Source: CANJDH01 sp964443245 (GTDB lineage: Bacteria; Pseudomonadota; Gammaproteobacteria; Burkholderiales; JAEUOS01). From it: 64,000 bases of DNA. Positions 25,801 to 33,014 of the stretch are shown in pieces. The notes under the pieces are model-generated. The model was given only the letters and a program-made list of their open reading frames with translations. It searched no databases and had not been told where the DNA came from. The DNA is taken from assembly GCA_964443245.1 (NCBI GenBank), contig CAYUEG010000001.1, forward strand, positions 62,001 through 126,000. The letters run 5' to 3'. Each line of letters opens with the position of its first letter. The stretch's first letter is position 1. The translations under genes and the position numbers were made by a program.

Positions 25801-26049
25801 CTCACCTGATTCAAGCCGCAACAGCAACGCTTCGCTGTTCTCGGTAAGGCGCGTCAAGCCATCCAGGCCGACGATCTCCAGCGCGCCATGAGCCTGGTGC
25901 AAATGCGTGCGGCAAATCTTCAGGTGCGTCGATCCACCCGCCTCGGCCAGCTGGGCGTCAAGCGCCTCCGCGGCCTTCGCAAGCGCCTGCTCGATCTCAC
26001 TCTTGACCCAGGTCAGCGGCCCTATGTCGAATTCTGCGGCAGCACCCAT
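19894..26049 (-). CDS. chpA: ChpA/PilL-type hybrid chemotaxis histidine kinase with multiple Hpt domains and REC
   Basis: A 2051-residue cytoplasmic hybrid CheA kinase of the Pil-Chp system controlling type IV pili. The N-terminal FimL-like/degenerate Hpt region contains HLHQAHGALEIVGL. Three clear Hpt sites follow: HTLKGSGRM (His761), HTLAGIAG (His970) and HTLKGSARM (His1309), separated by long Pro/Ala-rich linkers. The dimerisation and HATPase domains have an N box (HLLRNAIAHGLE), EDDGQGL and GRGVGMD. A CheW-like domain and a C-terminal receiver with phospho-acceptor Asp1973 (LVDVEMPRMDG) complete it. The start at 26049 has GAGGGA 7 bases upstream; a TTG at 26064 is the alternative. It is the last gene of the pilGHIJ-chpA operon. 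Confidence 0.95.
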   Translation of the reverse strand: MGAAAEFDIGPLTWVKSEIEQALAKAAEALDAQLAEAGGSTHLKICRTHLHQAHGALEIVGLDGLTRLTENSEALLLRLESGEVVFDQAAAGALKEAFVALTEYLNELVEGAPHQPVRLFPAYRRVMQVSGAERIAESDLFFPDLSARPPKREVTDLPADMKEHVLSQRRRFQGGLLRWLRNHGDSAALKDMLESVRAIERTQALPQHRAFWWITIGFTETLQDAGDAAPLEAKRLCARIDLQMKRLMEGSQNVAERLMRDALYFVAKSRADTGSVKELRKFYHLEGAVPEKIQDRTQSDPKEIHLRTIREILAGAKDKWNKFSAGQTHELSGFRDQATLLKEKTAALGHPEFARLANAISTVTVWISENPGSVTESIALETATALLLAENAADNFSRLNEEFTAQVAAMGARLKASLAGQVSEAAAVPLLDEMTRKAQERLLMAQVVSEIKSNLGSIETTLDGFFRDAGKRTELPALDTQIRQVLGALTILGSDKAVAALAGCQADIARFAQADYAPAAEDFEKVAQVMSALGFYVEALQHGAPDFDQIMHPAAPGSRSGSDGDAKDGHEPGSVAGLEEGADAPEKKSAEPREAPTQTVEAELEQEKRDARAIFDAWRLQPQDAVLSAELKASLEAVKSDADLVDDPALRKLAAQALGSLGQGADAAAMADLEQVMAKIAPAGARLAPAPAAPAVEPVAAPVVVAEEPPPLPEEAVDAELLAIFLEEAEEVLQTIADHVAKVKADPGHKENLTTVRRGFHTLKGSGRMVGLMRFGEAAWSIEQTMNQWLQESKPVNSTLLDLIESAHALFVRWVGDLVAKGASSIDGRQLIAAAQQVQSGAAPTAAAAPAAPPAVAPALPVEPVTPVEPELALNVAIPVIEEAPQPMTLLIEDAAPALTLGTSAAEEPASAPAVPFDKSIVIGDIRVSPALYNIFVDEAASHLATMRRELASLAEEPQPPRDEFVRAAHTLAGIAGTVNFAKLNELGRAFELMLVAAKGARLALSEADSVLAGRSVDALESMVQAVRELREPPTHPELQKLLELRRAELSSVAEEAPEPLLASFELPMATAPGAPIEPPLPEASVAPSSGAEGLQIDFGALAETVQQQAEPTVLPSPSNDFTLDMGALAAAPSALPSEPVADQPVETDASFHIESLSLPLAEAAPIPDATPDDTPPPLAFIDAVAPAAPVAAVPVAAEPGLGDRTILAAATGALATAAFEQLARRDTPPQGEPAAAEQPANQPLSDEELQARGFDTSERRQERLDDDIDEQLLPIFMEEANELMPRIGEELRAWAEGGDAKALQRSLHTLKGSARMAGAMALGQLTHSMETRVENALGLPQIPPAIFEGLFSSYDRTTMLMERLRNYDPADKATMAQASREAISEDDASKLVRAFDAAAPIVEAAAAAAAAPVHAATASAKAAEDAKAMLRVRADVIDRLVNEAGEVAIARSRIEGEMRAVKTSLKDLTDNLIKLRAQLREVEIAAETQMQSRKREVEEKHGAFDPLEFDRFSRLQEITRSMAESVNDVATVQQNLLRNLDEADAALLSQSRLSRDLQNDLMRVRMVPFNNVAERLYRVVRQTAKELGKRANLDIKGTQTEIDRSVLERMTGPFEHLLRNAIAHGLETPQARTAAGKEEIGQIGLSARQEGNEFVLVFEDDGQGLNVARIRAKAIANGLMQEGDALTDQQIAEFIFAAGFSTAAEVSEVAGRGVGMDVVRAEVTALGGRVEVDFTPGKGSRFTIYLPLTLAVTQVVLIRAGSRTFAVPAAMVEQVRQIKADELERSYAAGNVEWLGRSYPLNYLPRLLGDPAQAAELQRFTPILLLRSGTQRAAIHVDEMLGNQEAVVKNIGPQLARVSGVAGATVLGSGQIILILNPVALSLMSAASAATSQDAANAGGAEVAPASVAPTIAAPMPVSTRPTVMVVDDSLTVRKITSRLLAREDYQVLTAKDGIDALEQLEELRPDVMLVDVEMPRMDGFDLTRNVRGNDKLKRIPVIMITSRTADKHRNYAMEIGVNVFLGKPYQEEELLEHIAYLVKNRADDTVVVA

Positions 26050-26095
26050 GCGACTTTCCCTCAATCGTTCCCGTGCGGTTTCCAGGCCCGGAGAA

Positions 26096-28261
26096 TCAGG
26101 CGACCTTGAAGCCGGCCACTGATTGCTTCAGTTCCTGGGCCAGTGCCGCCAGTTGTCGCACCGACTCTGCGGTCTGCTTGGTACCTGCCGCCGTCTGTTC
26201 GTTGATCTTCAGGATGCCTTCAATGTTCTTTGCCACCGTACCAGCCGATTGTGCCTGGGTGGAGGTGGTGGTCGAAATATTGTCAATCAGGCCGGAAAGC
26301 TGCCGCGACACATCACCGATCTCTGACAGTGCCTGCCCGGCAGCATCAGAAAGCTTGGCTCCTTCGACCACACCCTGAGTCGACTTTTCCATCGCTGATA
26401 CGGCATCCTGGGTATCCGTTTGAATCGTCTTGACGATGGCGCCGATCTGTTTGGTCGCTTCCGCCGAGCGTTCTGCCAGCCGCTGCACCTCCTCGGCCAC
26501 CACCGTGAAGCCCCGTCCCGCTTCACCTGCGGACGCCGCCTGGATCGCCGCATTGAGCGCCAGCACGTTGGTTTGTTCCGTGATGTCCGAGATCAGTTCG
26601 ACGATCTCGCCAATTTCCTGGGAGGACTCGCCCAGGCGCTTGATGCGTTTGGAAGTTTCCTGGATCTGCTCGCGAATCTCGTTCATGCCGGAGATCGAGT
26701 TCTGCACCGCGGCCATGCCCTTCTCGGCGGCCATCAGCGATTGCCGCGCCACGTCGGCGGACTGCTTGGCGCCCAGGGAAACCTGGCCAATGTCGCCTGC
26801 CATCTTGAGGACCGATTCTCCCGTCTGGCGAATCTCGGTGGACTGCTGCTCCTGCGCTGCAAGCAGTTGTGCCGAGGTTTGCTGGGCGCTCTCCGATGCC
26901 GACGATACCTGCGCCGTCGCCTGGTTGATGCGCAACACCACGTTGCGCAACTCTTCAATCGTGAAGTTCACCGAGTCCGCAATGGCGCCGGTGATGTCTT
27001 CAGTCACCGTCGCCTGCACAGTGAGGTCGCCGTCGGCCACCTCGGCAAGTTCGTTCATCAGCCGCAAAATGGCGGCCTGGTTGGCGTTGTTCAGTTCCTT
27101 CGCCGCCTCTTCCTGGCGTTGCGCCGCCTCCCGCCGGCGCTCGGCCTCCTGCTCGCGTGAACGCTGGTCGGCCCGATACACCAGCAGCAGGAGATAAATC
27201 ACCCCTGCAGCCAGCAAACCGAGTACGATCATCGCGCCGAAGTTGAAACTGCGCCCGTCCAGCTGCGCCTGATAGGCAGCGCCCAGATCGGCCAGCGCAT
27301 CCTTGAGCTTCTCGTTGTCATTGAACACCGCCTGTGCCGACTGCTTGGCACTCACCAGACGCTGCATGTTGCCCAGGATGCCTGCCACCGCCGCCTGATA
27401 GCCGGCGAATGCCTTTTCCGCTTCGGCCAGACGCTCCTTGATTTCGCCGTCCGACGCTGCAGACAGGCGCATGGTCTCGCTGCCTTTGGTCAGACCGTTG
27501 AGCAGATCCCGGAAGGTATTGGTGTCCTTGCCCAAAAGAAACGCAACTTCGGGGTCAATCGTGTCGCCAGCCACCAGCGCATTGGCGTTCTTGGCCATGC
27601 GCTGAGTCAGCATCACCAACTGGCCCGAGGCGGAAAGCTCACGCGCACCCGCCCCTCCCTGCAACTTCAGCGCAGAGATCTGTTCGGCCAACTCCAGCAA
27701 CTGGGGATTGTTCACATTGATCGCGCGGATCGATTGCGCCAGAAGCGTGACGTTGCGCTGTTGTTGCAACACGATCGAAGCGTTGGCTTCAGTGCGGGTC
27801 CATTCCGCCTTCACCTTGTCGAGTACAGGCAGCACTGGGCCCGGGGTAGAGATCTTGTTGTCCCCCTCGCCGGAAAGCGCCTGCAGGTTCAGGGCGATCT
27901 TGTCGCGGCTTTCCTGCAACTGCTTGAAGCCGACAGGATTGCCCTGCAAGGCATTGGGCACCGCCTTGGCAAGGCGCTGCGAGTGCATCAGCGTGTCACC
28001 CGTGACCGACACGCCTGCCGTCAGCTGATTGGCTTGATTGATGTCGATCGCGATGATGGCACCGAGGATCAGAATCACCGCCATCAACAGCGTGACCAGC
28101 GCAGCATATTGCTGCGCCAGCGGAAGCTTTCCGATGACTGGCACGCCCGTGCCACCCCCAGCCGCGCCCGCAGAGGCGCCCATGGTTGTGGTGGCTGCAG
28201 CAGCCGACTCTTTCGATTGCGAAGCCTTTTTGCCGAACGGTAACTTGAGATTCAACGCCAT
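26096..28261 (-). CDS. pilJ: Type IV pilus methyl-accepting chemotaxis protein PilJ
   Basis: A 721-residue transmembrane chemoreceptor feeding ChpA. It has a Gly/Ala-rich cytoplasmic N-terminus and a first transmembrane helix near 50-72. A periplasmic region with PilJ-type sensing repeats follows (about 73-335), then a second transmembrane helix near 340-362, a HAMP-like segment, and a C-terminal MCP signalling hairpin (EQTNVLALNAAIQAA, then the AGEAGRGFTVVAEEVQRLA tip). GGAGGAAT precedes the ATG. It lies between pilI and chpA. Confidence 0.95.
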   Translation of the reverse strand: MALNLKLPFGKKASQSKESAAAATTTMGASAGAAGGGTGVPVIGKLPLAQQYAALVTLLMAVILILGAIIAIDINQANQLTAGVSVTGDTLMHSQRLAKAVPNALQGNPVGFKQLQESRDKIALNLQALSGEGDNKISTPGPVLPVLDKVKAEWTRTEANASIVLQQQRNVTLLAQSIRAINVNNPQLLELAEQISALKLQGGAGARELSASGQLVMLTQRMAKNANALVAGDTIDPEVAFLLGKDTNTFRDLLNGLTKGSETMRLSAASDGEIKERLAEAEKAFAGYQAAVAGILGNMQRLVSAKQSAQAVFNDNEKLKDALADLGAAYQAQLDGRSFNFGAMIVLGLLAAGVIYLLLLVYRADQRSREQEAERRREAAQRQEEAAKELNNANQAAILRLMNELAEVADGDLTVQATVTEDITGAIADSVNFTIEELRNVVLRINQATAQVSSASESAQQTSAQLLAAQEQQSTEIRQTGESVLKMAGDIGQVSLGAKQSADVARQSLMAAEKGMAAVQNSISGMNEIREQIQETSKRIKRLGESSQEIGEIVELISDITEQTNVLALNAAIQAASAGEAGRGFTVVAEEVQRLAERSAEATKQIGAIVKTIQTDTQDAVSAMEKSTQGVVEGAKLSDAAGQALSEIGDVSRQLSGLIDNISTTTSTQAQSAGTVAKNIEGILKINEQTAAGTKQTAESVRQLAALAQELKQSVAGFKVA

Positions 28262-28287
28262 GATTCCTCCAACGCACGCGCAGTGCG

Positions 28288-28815
28288 CTAATTCCCAACA
28301 TTCAAAAACTGCGAATCTTCGACCAGCCGCTCAAAATGCAATTCCTGCCACAGGCGCTCTTCACCGCCGGATGCGCCGGCCGCCTCTTTCCAGCGTTTGC
28401 CCGCCCACGCAGGCGCGTCGGCTTCCACCGCCTCGCTTTGCCCGGATGGGTTGCGCAGACCATGCATGCGGCCCACCAACAGCGCCGCATTGATTCCCAA
28501 GCGACTACCCGCCAGAACCAGGCGATTGTCAGTACTGCGAGCGGTGGGTTCGCCGCCTGAAAATGCAGAAAAATCGACCACGCTGAACAAGCTGCCCCGA
28601 ATATTGGCAACCCCAAGAAACCAGGGCTTTGTCAGCGGCACCGGCAACATTTCCGGTACAGGCAGGATCTCGCCCGCATCCTCCAGACCAATCAGCCAGA
28701 ACCGCGACCCGCACTGCACCCCCAGCCGTGACGCACTTCCACCCTCGGTCCGCGCAGCAGAGATGCGCTGGGCGAGATCCTGCTGGAATTGCCTCAGGCT
28801 GAGCTTCGTTGCCAT
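28288..28815 (-). CDS. pilI: CheW-like adaptor PilI
   Basis: A 175-residue single CheW domain protein that couples PilJ to the ChpA kinase. Typical features are the hydrophobic core segments WFLGVANIRGSLFSVVDFSAF and LVLAGSRLGINAALLVGRMHGL. It sits between pilH and pilJ with short gaps (29 and 26 bases), as in Pil-Chp operons generally. Confidence 0.92.
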   Translation of the reverse strand: MATKLSLRQFQQDLAQRISAARTEGGSASRLGVQCGSRFWLIGLEDAGEILPVPEMLPVPLTKPWFLGVANIRGSLFSVVDFSAFSGGEPTARSTDNRLVLAGSRLGINAALLVGRMHGLRNPSGQSEAVEADAPAWAGKRWKEAAGASGGEERLWQELHFERLVEDSQFLNVGN

Positions 28816-28844
28816 CGCGGACTGGGGTTCAGTATCTGCAGGAA

Positions 28845-29210
28845 TCAGCCAAGAGTCGCGATCTTGGCGAACAGCTCATCCGGATTGACGGGCTTGACCA
28901 GATAAGCCTTGGCGCCCTGGCGCTCACCCCAGACCTTGTCGGTTTCCTGGTCCTTGGTGGTGCACATGAAAATCGGGATATGTGCCGTCTCGGCTGCCTT
29001 CGTGATCTGGCGCGTCGCCTGAAAGCCATTCAGACCCGGCATCACGACGTCCATCAGGATCAGATCCGGCAATTCCTTGGCAGCTTTGGCGACGCCTTCT
29101 TCACCATTCTCAGCCGTGATCACCGTGTAACCCTTCTTGGTCAGCACGTCTTGCAGAAAAAACCGTTCGGTGGGGGAGTCATCGACCACCATGACTTTCT
29201 TGATTGGCAT
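28845..29210 (-). CDS. pilH: Twitching motility response regulator PilH
   Basis: A 121-residue stand-alone CheY-like receiver: acidic pair DD at 10-11, phospho-acceptor Asp54 (LILMDVVMPG), switch Thr in MCTTKDQ, and the conserved Lys in LVKPVNPDE. In Pil-Chp systems PilH acts as one of two receivers downstream of ChpA, tied to pilus retraction or phosphate-sink function. It lies between pilG and pilI. Confidence 0.93.
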   Translation of the reverse strand: MPIKKVMVVDDSPTERFFLQDVLTKKGYTVITAENGEEGVAKAAKELPDLILMDVVMPGLNGFQATRQITKAAETAHIPIFMCTTKDQETDKVWGERQGAKAYLVKPVNPDELFAKIATLG

Positions 29211-29267
29211 GATTCGTTCCTGTCTTATGGATCAAGTTGGTGAACTGTGTTGGAGAATCCGTGAAGG

Positions 29268-29666
29268 CTACTTCGCCGGCGCGTGCGCGCCCACTGTCTT
29301 GAGCAAGCTGTCTTTGGTGAACGGCTTGGTAAGGTATTCGTCGGAACCGACCATGCGGCCGCGGGCCCGGTCGAACAAACCATCCTTGGAGGAAAGCATG
29401 ATCACCGGGGTGCCCGCGAAACGGGCGTTCTTCTTGATCAGTGCGCAAGTCTGGTAACCGTCCAGACGCGGCATCATGATGTCGCAGAAGACCACGTCAG
29501 GGGCGTGGTCCGCAATCTTGGAGAGGGCATCAAACCCGTCCTCGGCCAGAATGACCTGGCATCCGGCCTGCAGCAAGAATATCTCGGCGCTGCGCCGAAT
29601 GGTGTTCGAATCATCGATCACCATGACCTTCACACCCGCCAGATTCGCCCCGTCCGCCATCCCCAT
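29268..29666 (-). CDS. pilG: Twitching motility response regulator PilG
   Basis: A CheY-like receiver of 132 residues from the ATG at 29666: DD at 18-19, phospho-acceptor Asp62 (VVFCDIMMPRLDG), Ser switch in MLSSKDG, and Lys in LTKPFTKD. PilG promotes pilus extension in the Pil-Chp pathway. The start is uncertain: GGAG lies just before ATGs at 29666 and 29660, and an in-frame GTG at 29693 is also open. It is the first gene of the operon, about 75 bases downstream of a good promoter. Confidence 0.9.
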   Translation of the reverse strand: MGMADGANLAGVKVMVIDDSNTIRRSAEIFLLQAGCQVILAEDGFDALSKIADHAPDVVFCDIMMPRLDGYQTCALIKKNARFAGTPVIMLSSKDGLFDRARGRMVGSDEYLTKPFTKDSLLKTVGAHAPAK

Positions 29667-29746
29667 CGTCTCCGAATCTTCCGGCCGGCTCACCCACCTG
29701 GTCCAGCTGGGCCAGCGTAGCCGCAGTCTTAGATTTCTTTCGCCAA

Positions 29747-29774
29747 ATTATACGCCGTGATATGAATATGTCAT
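29747..29774 (-). promoter_or_regulatory. Putative sigma-70 promoter of the pilGHIJ-chpA operon
   Basis: On the minus strand, TATAAT (29747-29752) lies 16 bases downstream of ATGACA (29769-29774), one mismatch from the -35 consensus. Predicted transcription would start near 29740, about 75 bases before the pilG ATG. The -35 box overlaps the last codons of the rubredoxin gene. Confidence 0.55.
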
Positions 29775-29947
29775 ATCTCGGTCATTTCAAAATCTTCCTT
29801 GCGCGCACCGCATTCCGGGCAGGTCCAGTTGATGGGCACATCCTGCCACCGGGTACCGGGCGCCAAGCCCTCATCGGGCGCTCCCTGTTCCTCGTCGTAG
29901 ACCCAGCCGCAAATCAGGCACATCCAGGTTTTATAGCCGTTATCCAT
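29771..29947 (-). CDS. Rubredoxin
   Basis: A small iron-sulfur electron carrier (58 residues from the ATG at 29947, matching the roughly 54-residue family size). The two iron-binding CxxCG motifs are MCLICGWVYD and TCPECGARKEDFE, and the fold-typical GLAPGTRWQDVPINW lies between them. A longer in-frame reading to 30001 would add 18 residues with no rubredoxin similarity. It is divergent from thiD, a neighbourhood common in betaproteobacteria. The partner redox enzyme is not evident. Confidence 0.95.
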   Translation of the reverse strand: MDNGYKTWMCLICGWVYDEEQGAPDEGLAPGTRWQDVPINWTCPECGARKEDFEMTEI

Positions 29948-30123
29948 ATTTTTTCGATTTTCGCTCTGAAAAACACTAATTTTCGATAGAATGTACATCA
30001 TAGCATCGGTTTTGGTCTCCTGTTTTTGCCTCGCATGCGGCCCTTTTCAGCCAAACCGTTTCTGTTTTTCCTCTACCCGGCTGCTGCCATTCCGGCCATG
30101 CCGCAGACCCCTAGAATGCATTC

Positions 30124-31008
30124 ATGACCTCCGGCCCTCCCGGCGCCATCGCGTCCCCTCCGATTGTGCTGGTGTTCGCCGGTTCCGACCCAACTGGCGG
30201 CGCCGGTTTGCAGGCGGATCTGCTGACGCTGGCCAGCCTGGGCTGCCATGCGCTGACCGTGGTCACCACCATCACCGTGCAGGATTCCGAGCGCGTTGCA
30301 GCGGCGGACCCCGTCGACGCCGCGTGGGTCGAGGATCAGGCGCGGCAAGTGCTGGAAGACATGCGCGTCGACGCCTTCAAGATTGGCCTGATCGGCAGCC
30401 CCGAAAACGCTGCCACGATCGCCGAGATCGTCTCGGACTACCCAGATATCCCACTGATCCTCGATCCGGTTCTGGCGGCCGGCAATGGCGACGAACTGGC
30501 TGGCCAGGAATTGATCACCGTGATGCGCGAACTGTTGCTGCCGCAAACCACGATCCTGACCCCCAACAGCCTCGAAGCGCGGCGTCTGGTTGCGCCCGAC
30601 ACCGAGGATGAAGCCCCTGAGCTGGATGCCTGCGCTGAACGCCTCTTGCAGCTGGGCAGCGAGTTTGTGCTCATCACCGGCACCCACGAGAATACCTCGC
30701 AGGTGGTCAACAATCTGTATGGCCCCGTTCCGGGCGCGGACGGCGAAGACGCCGAATCGGCTGGCACCGTCGGCCTCGTACGCAGCGATGCATGGACCCG
30801 CCTGCCCGGCAGCTACCATGGCTCCGGGTGCACCTTGGCCTCCGCCATTGCCGCGCTCATCGCCAATGGGCAAGACGTGCCCGATGCCGTTCGCGAAGCA
30901 CAGGAATACACCTGGAACGCGCTCAAGCATGGCTTTCGCCCTGGCATGGGCCAATACATTCCGGACCGCTTCTTCTGGGCCCGGCTCAAAGCCGGCGAGG
31001 AAGAATGA
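30124..31008 (+). CDS. thiD: Hydroxymethylpyrimidine/phosphomethylpyrimidine kinase ThiD
   Basis: A 294-residue ribokinase-family enzyme that phosphorylates HMP and HMP-P to HMP-PP in thiamine synthesis. The N-terminal FAGSDPTGGAGLQAD substrate and glycine motif and the C-terminal anion-hole motif GSGCTLASA are intact. The start of thiE overlaps its stop (ATGA). There is no TPP riboswitch-like structure that I can identify in the 122-base upstream gap. Confidence 0.95.
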   Translation: MTSGPPGAIASPPIVLVFAGSDPTGGAGLQADLLTLASLGCHALTVVTTITVQDSERVAAADPVDAAWVEDQARQVLEDMRVDAFKIGLIGSPENAATIAEIVSDYPDIPLILDPVLAAGNGDELAGQELITVMRELLLPQTTILTPNSLEARRLVAPDTEDEAPELDACAERLLQLGSEFVLITGTHENTSQVVNNLYGPVPGADGEDAESAGTVGLVRSDAWTRLPGSYHGSGCTLASAIAALIANGQDVPDAVREAQEYTWNALKHGFRPGMGQYIPDRFFWARLKAGEEE

Positions 31009-31646
31009 TGTCATCCGCGCGCACGCGCATCGCCGGGCTATACGCGATCACGCCGGAAATCGACGATACCGGTGCCCTGTTATCGCTGGTGCGCGCAGCG
31101 CTTGAGGGTGGCGCCCGCATCGTCCAGTATCGCAACAAGCAGTCGAACGGCGCGCGCAGACTGGAGCATGCGCTCGGCCTTTCCGCGTTATGCGCGCACC
31201 TGGGTGCCACGTTCATCATCAATGACGACGTCGCACTGGCACGGGAAGTCGATGCCGACGGCGTGCACCTGGGCAAGACGGACGGTGACCTCAGGGCCGC
31301 ACGCAAACAACTCGGCCCGCGCAAATTGCTGGGCGCCTCCTGCTACAACCAGGTTGAGCTGGCCCGCGATGCCGTGGCGCAAGGCGCAGACCATATCGCC
31401 TTCGGCAGCGTATTCGTCTCCTCCACCAAACCAGGGGCCGTGCGCGCCGAACTGGCGCTCTTCGCACAAGCACGCGCATTGGGTGTGCCGATGGTGGCCA
31501 TCGGCGGCATCACGCATGACAATGCGTCTGCCGTCGTGGCGGCGGGTGCCGATGCAGTTGCCGTCATTTCCGATTTGTTCAGCGCACCCGATGTCCGCGT
31601 GCGCGCCAAGCAATTTTCCTCCCTGTTTTTGCCCCGAACCCCATGA
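31005..31646 (+). CDS. thiE: Thiamine-phosphate synthase ThiE
   Basis: A 213-residue TIM-barrel enzyme joining HMP-PP to thiazole phosphate. Visible motifs are ARIVQYRNK (diphosphate-binding lysine), HLGKTDGD, and the C-terminal AIGGIT and GADAVAVISDLF phosphate-binding loops. Two adjacent ATGs (31005 and 31008) overlap the thiD stop; the first is used here. The stop overlaps hemL by 4 bases, so thiD-thiE-hemL are translationally linked. Confidence 0.95.
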   Translation: MMSSARTRIAGLYAITPEIDDTGALLSLVRAALEGGARIVQYRNKQSNGARRLEHALGLSALCAHLGATFIINDDVALAREVDADGVHLGKTDGDLRAARKQLGPRKLLGASCYNQVELARDAVAQGADHIAFGSVFVSSTKPGAVRAELALFAQARALGVPMVAIGGITHDNASAVVAAGADAVAVISDLFSAPDVRVRAKQFSSLFLPRTP

Positions 31647-32932
31647 CCACCCAAAAGACCAACGAAACCCTGTTTGCACGTGCCCAGAACATTGTTCCCG
31701 GCGGCGTCAACTCCCCCGTGCGCGCCTTCCGCTCGGTCGGCGGCACGCCGCGCTTCATCACCAGAGGAGCGGGCGCCTACGTGTGGGATGTCACCGGCAA
31801 GCGCTATATCGACTACGTTGGCTCGTGGGGGCCGCTGATTCTCGGCCATGCCCATCCCGCCGTGGTCAGGGCTGTGCAGGAGGCGGCAGTCAACGGCCTC
31901 TCCTACGGCATGCCCACCGAAGCGGAGATCGAGATCGCCGAGCTGGTGTGCAAGCTGGTGCCTTCGATGGAGCGCGTACGTTTTGTCAGTTCCGGAACCG
32001 AGGCCGCGATGACGGCCATCCGGCTGGCGCGCGGCGCCACTGGCCGTTCCAAGATCATCAAGTTTGAAGGCTGCTACCACGGCCACGCCGATTCGCTTCT
32101 GGTCAAGGCCGGCTCGGGTCTGCTCACCTTCGGCAATCCCAGTTCCGCCGGCGTGCCGCCGGAAGTCACCCAGCACACGCTGGTGCTCGATTTCAACAAC
32201 CCGCAGCAGCTGATCGACGCTTTCAAAACCCATGGCAAGGACATTGCATGCGTGATCGTCGAACCGGTGGCCGGCAACATGAACCTGGTGCCCGGCACGG
32301 CCGAGTTTCTCAACACCATGCGCTCGCTGTGCACACAGTACGGCGCCATGTGCGTATTCGACGAAGTGATGACCGGCTTTCGCGTGGCCTTGAACGGCGC
32401 GCAATCCCTGTACGGCATCACGCCCGATGTGACCGTGCTGGGCAAAGTGATTGGTGGCGGCATGCCGGTGGCGGCGCTGGGTGGTCGGCGTGAAGTCATG
32501 GAGCATCTCTCGCCATTGGGCAATGTCTACCAGGCCGGCACGCTTTCGGGCAATCCGGTTTCGGTGGCCGCCGGATTGGCGACGTTGAAGGAAATCCAGA
32601 AGCCCGGCTTTTACGAAGCGCTGTCGGCGCGCACCGCCGCTTTCGCGGAAGGGATCAATCAGGCTGCGAAGCGCACCCACCAAGGGTTTTCGGCCGCCGC
32701 CGTGGGCGGCATGTTCGGCATCTTTGCCAGCCCCAGGCCCCCGGCCAGCTACGCCGAGGTGATGCAGGCAGACAAGGAACGCTTCAACCGCTGGTTCCAC
32801 CACATGCTGGACGCGGGGGTGCATCTGGCGCCATCCGCCTACGAAGCCGGTTTCGTCTCGGCCGCCCACACGGAAGAGGACATTGCCGCCACCCTCAAGG
32901 CGGCCGAGGCAGGATTCGCCGCACTTGGCTGA
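31643..32932 (+). CDS. hemL: Glutamate-1-semialdehyde 2,1-aminomutase HemL
   Basis: A 429-residue PLP enzyme making 5-aminolevulinate in the C5 heme pathway. The PLP Schiff-base lysine lies in VTVLGKVIGGG (Lys268). Other family segments are NIVPGGVNSPVRAF, FVSSGTEAAMTAIRLAR and NVYQAGTLSGNP. It is full length and overlaps thiE by 4 bases. The 82 bases to the convergent mgtE hold a GC-rich inverted repeat (GGGCGGC...GCCGCCC near 32951-32973) without a T-run. Confidence 0.97.
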   Translation: MTTQKTNETLFARAQNIVPGGVNSPVRAFRSVGGTPRFITRGAGAYVWDVTGKRYIDYVGSWGPLILGHAHPAVVRAVQEAAVNGLSYGMPTEAEIEIAELVCKLVPSMERVRFVSSGTEAAMTAIRLARGATGRSKIIKFEGCYHGHADSLLVKAGSGLLTFGNPSSAGVPPEVTQHTLVLDFNNPQQLIDAFKTHGKDIACVIVEPVAGNMNLVPGTAEFLNTMRSLCTQYGAMCVFDEVMTGFRVALNGAQSLYGITPDVTVLGKVIGGGMPVAALGGRREVMEHLSPLGNVYQAGTLSGNPVSVAAGLATLKEIQKPGFYEALSARTAAFAEGINQAAKRTHQGFSAAAVGGMFGIFASPRPPASYAEVMQADKERFNRWFHHMLDAGVHLAPSAYEAGFVSAAHTEEDIAATLKAAEAGFAALG

Positions 32933-33014
32933 GCATGCCTGACCGGAGCCGGGGCGGCTGCTGCCACGCCGCCCGTCGCTGCGGCGCGGGCGCGAGCCGT
33001 CCGCTTTCCGCCTC

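Noticed and set aside
32951..32973. GC-rich inverted repeat after hemL as a terminator
   Set aside because: The stem is plausible but no T-run follows on either strand, so it is mentioned only in the hemL entry.
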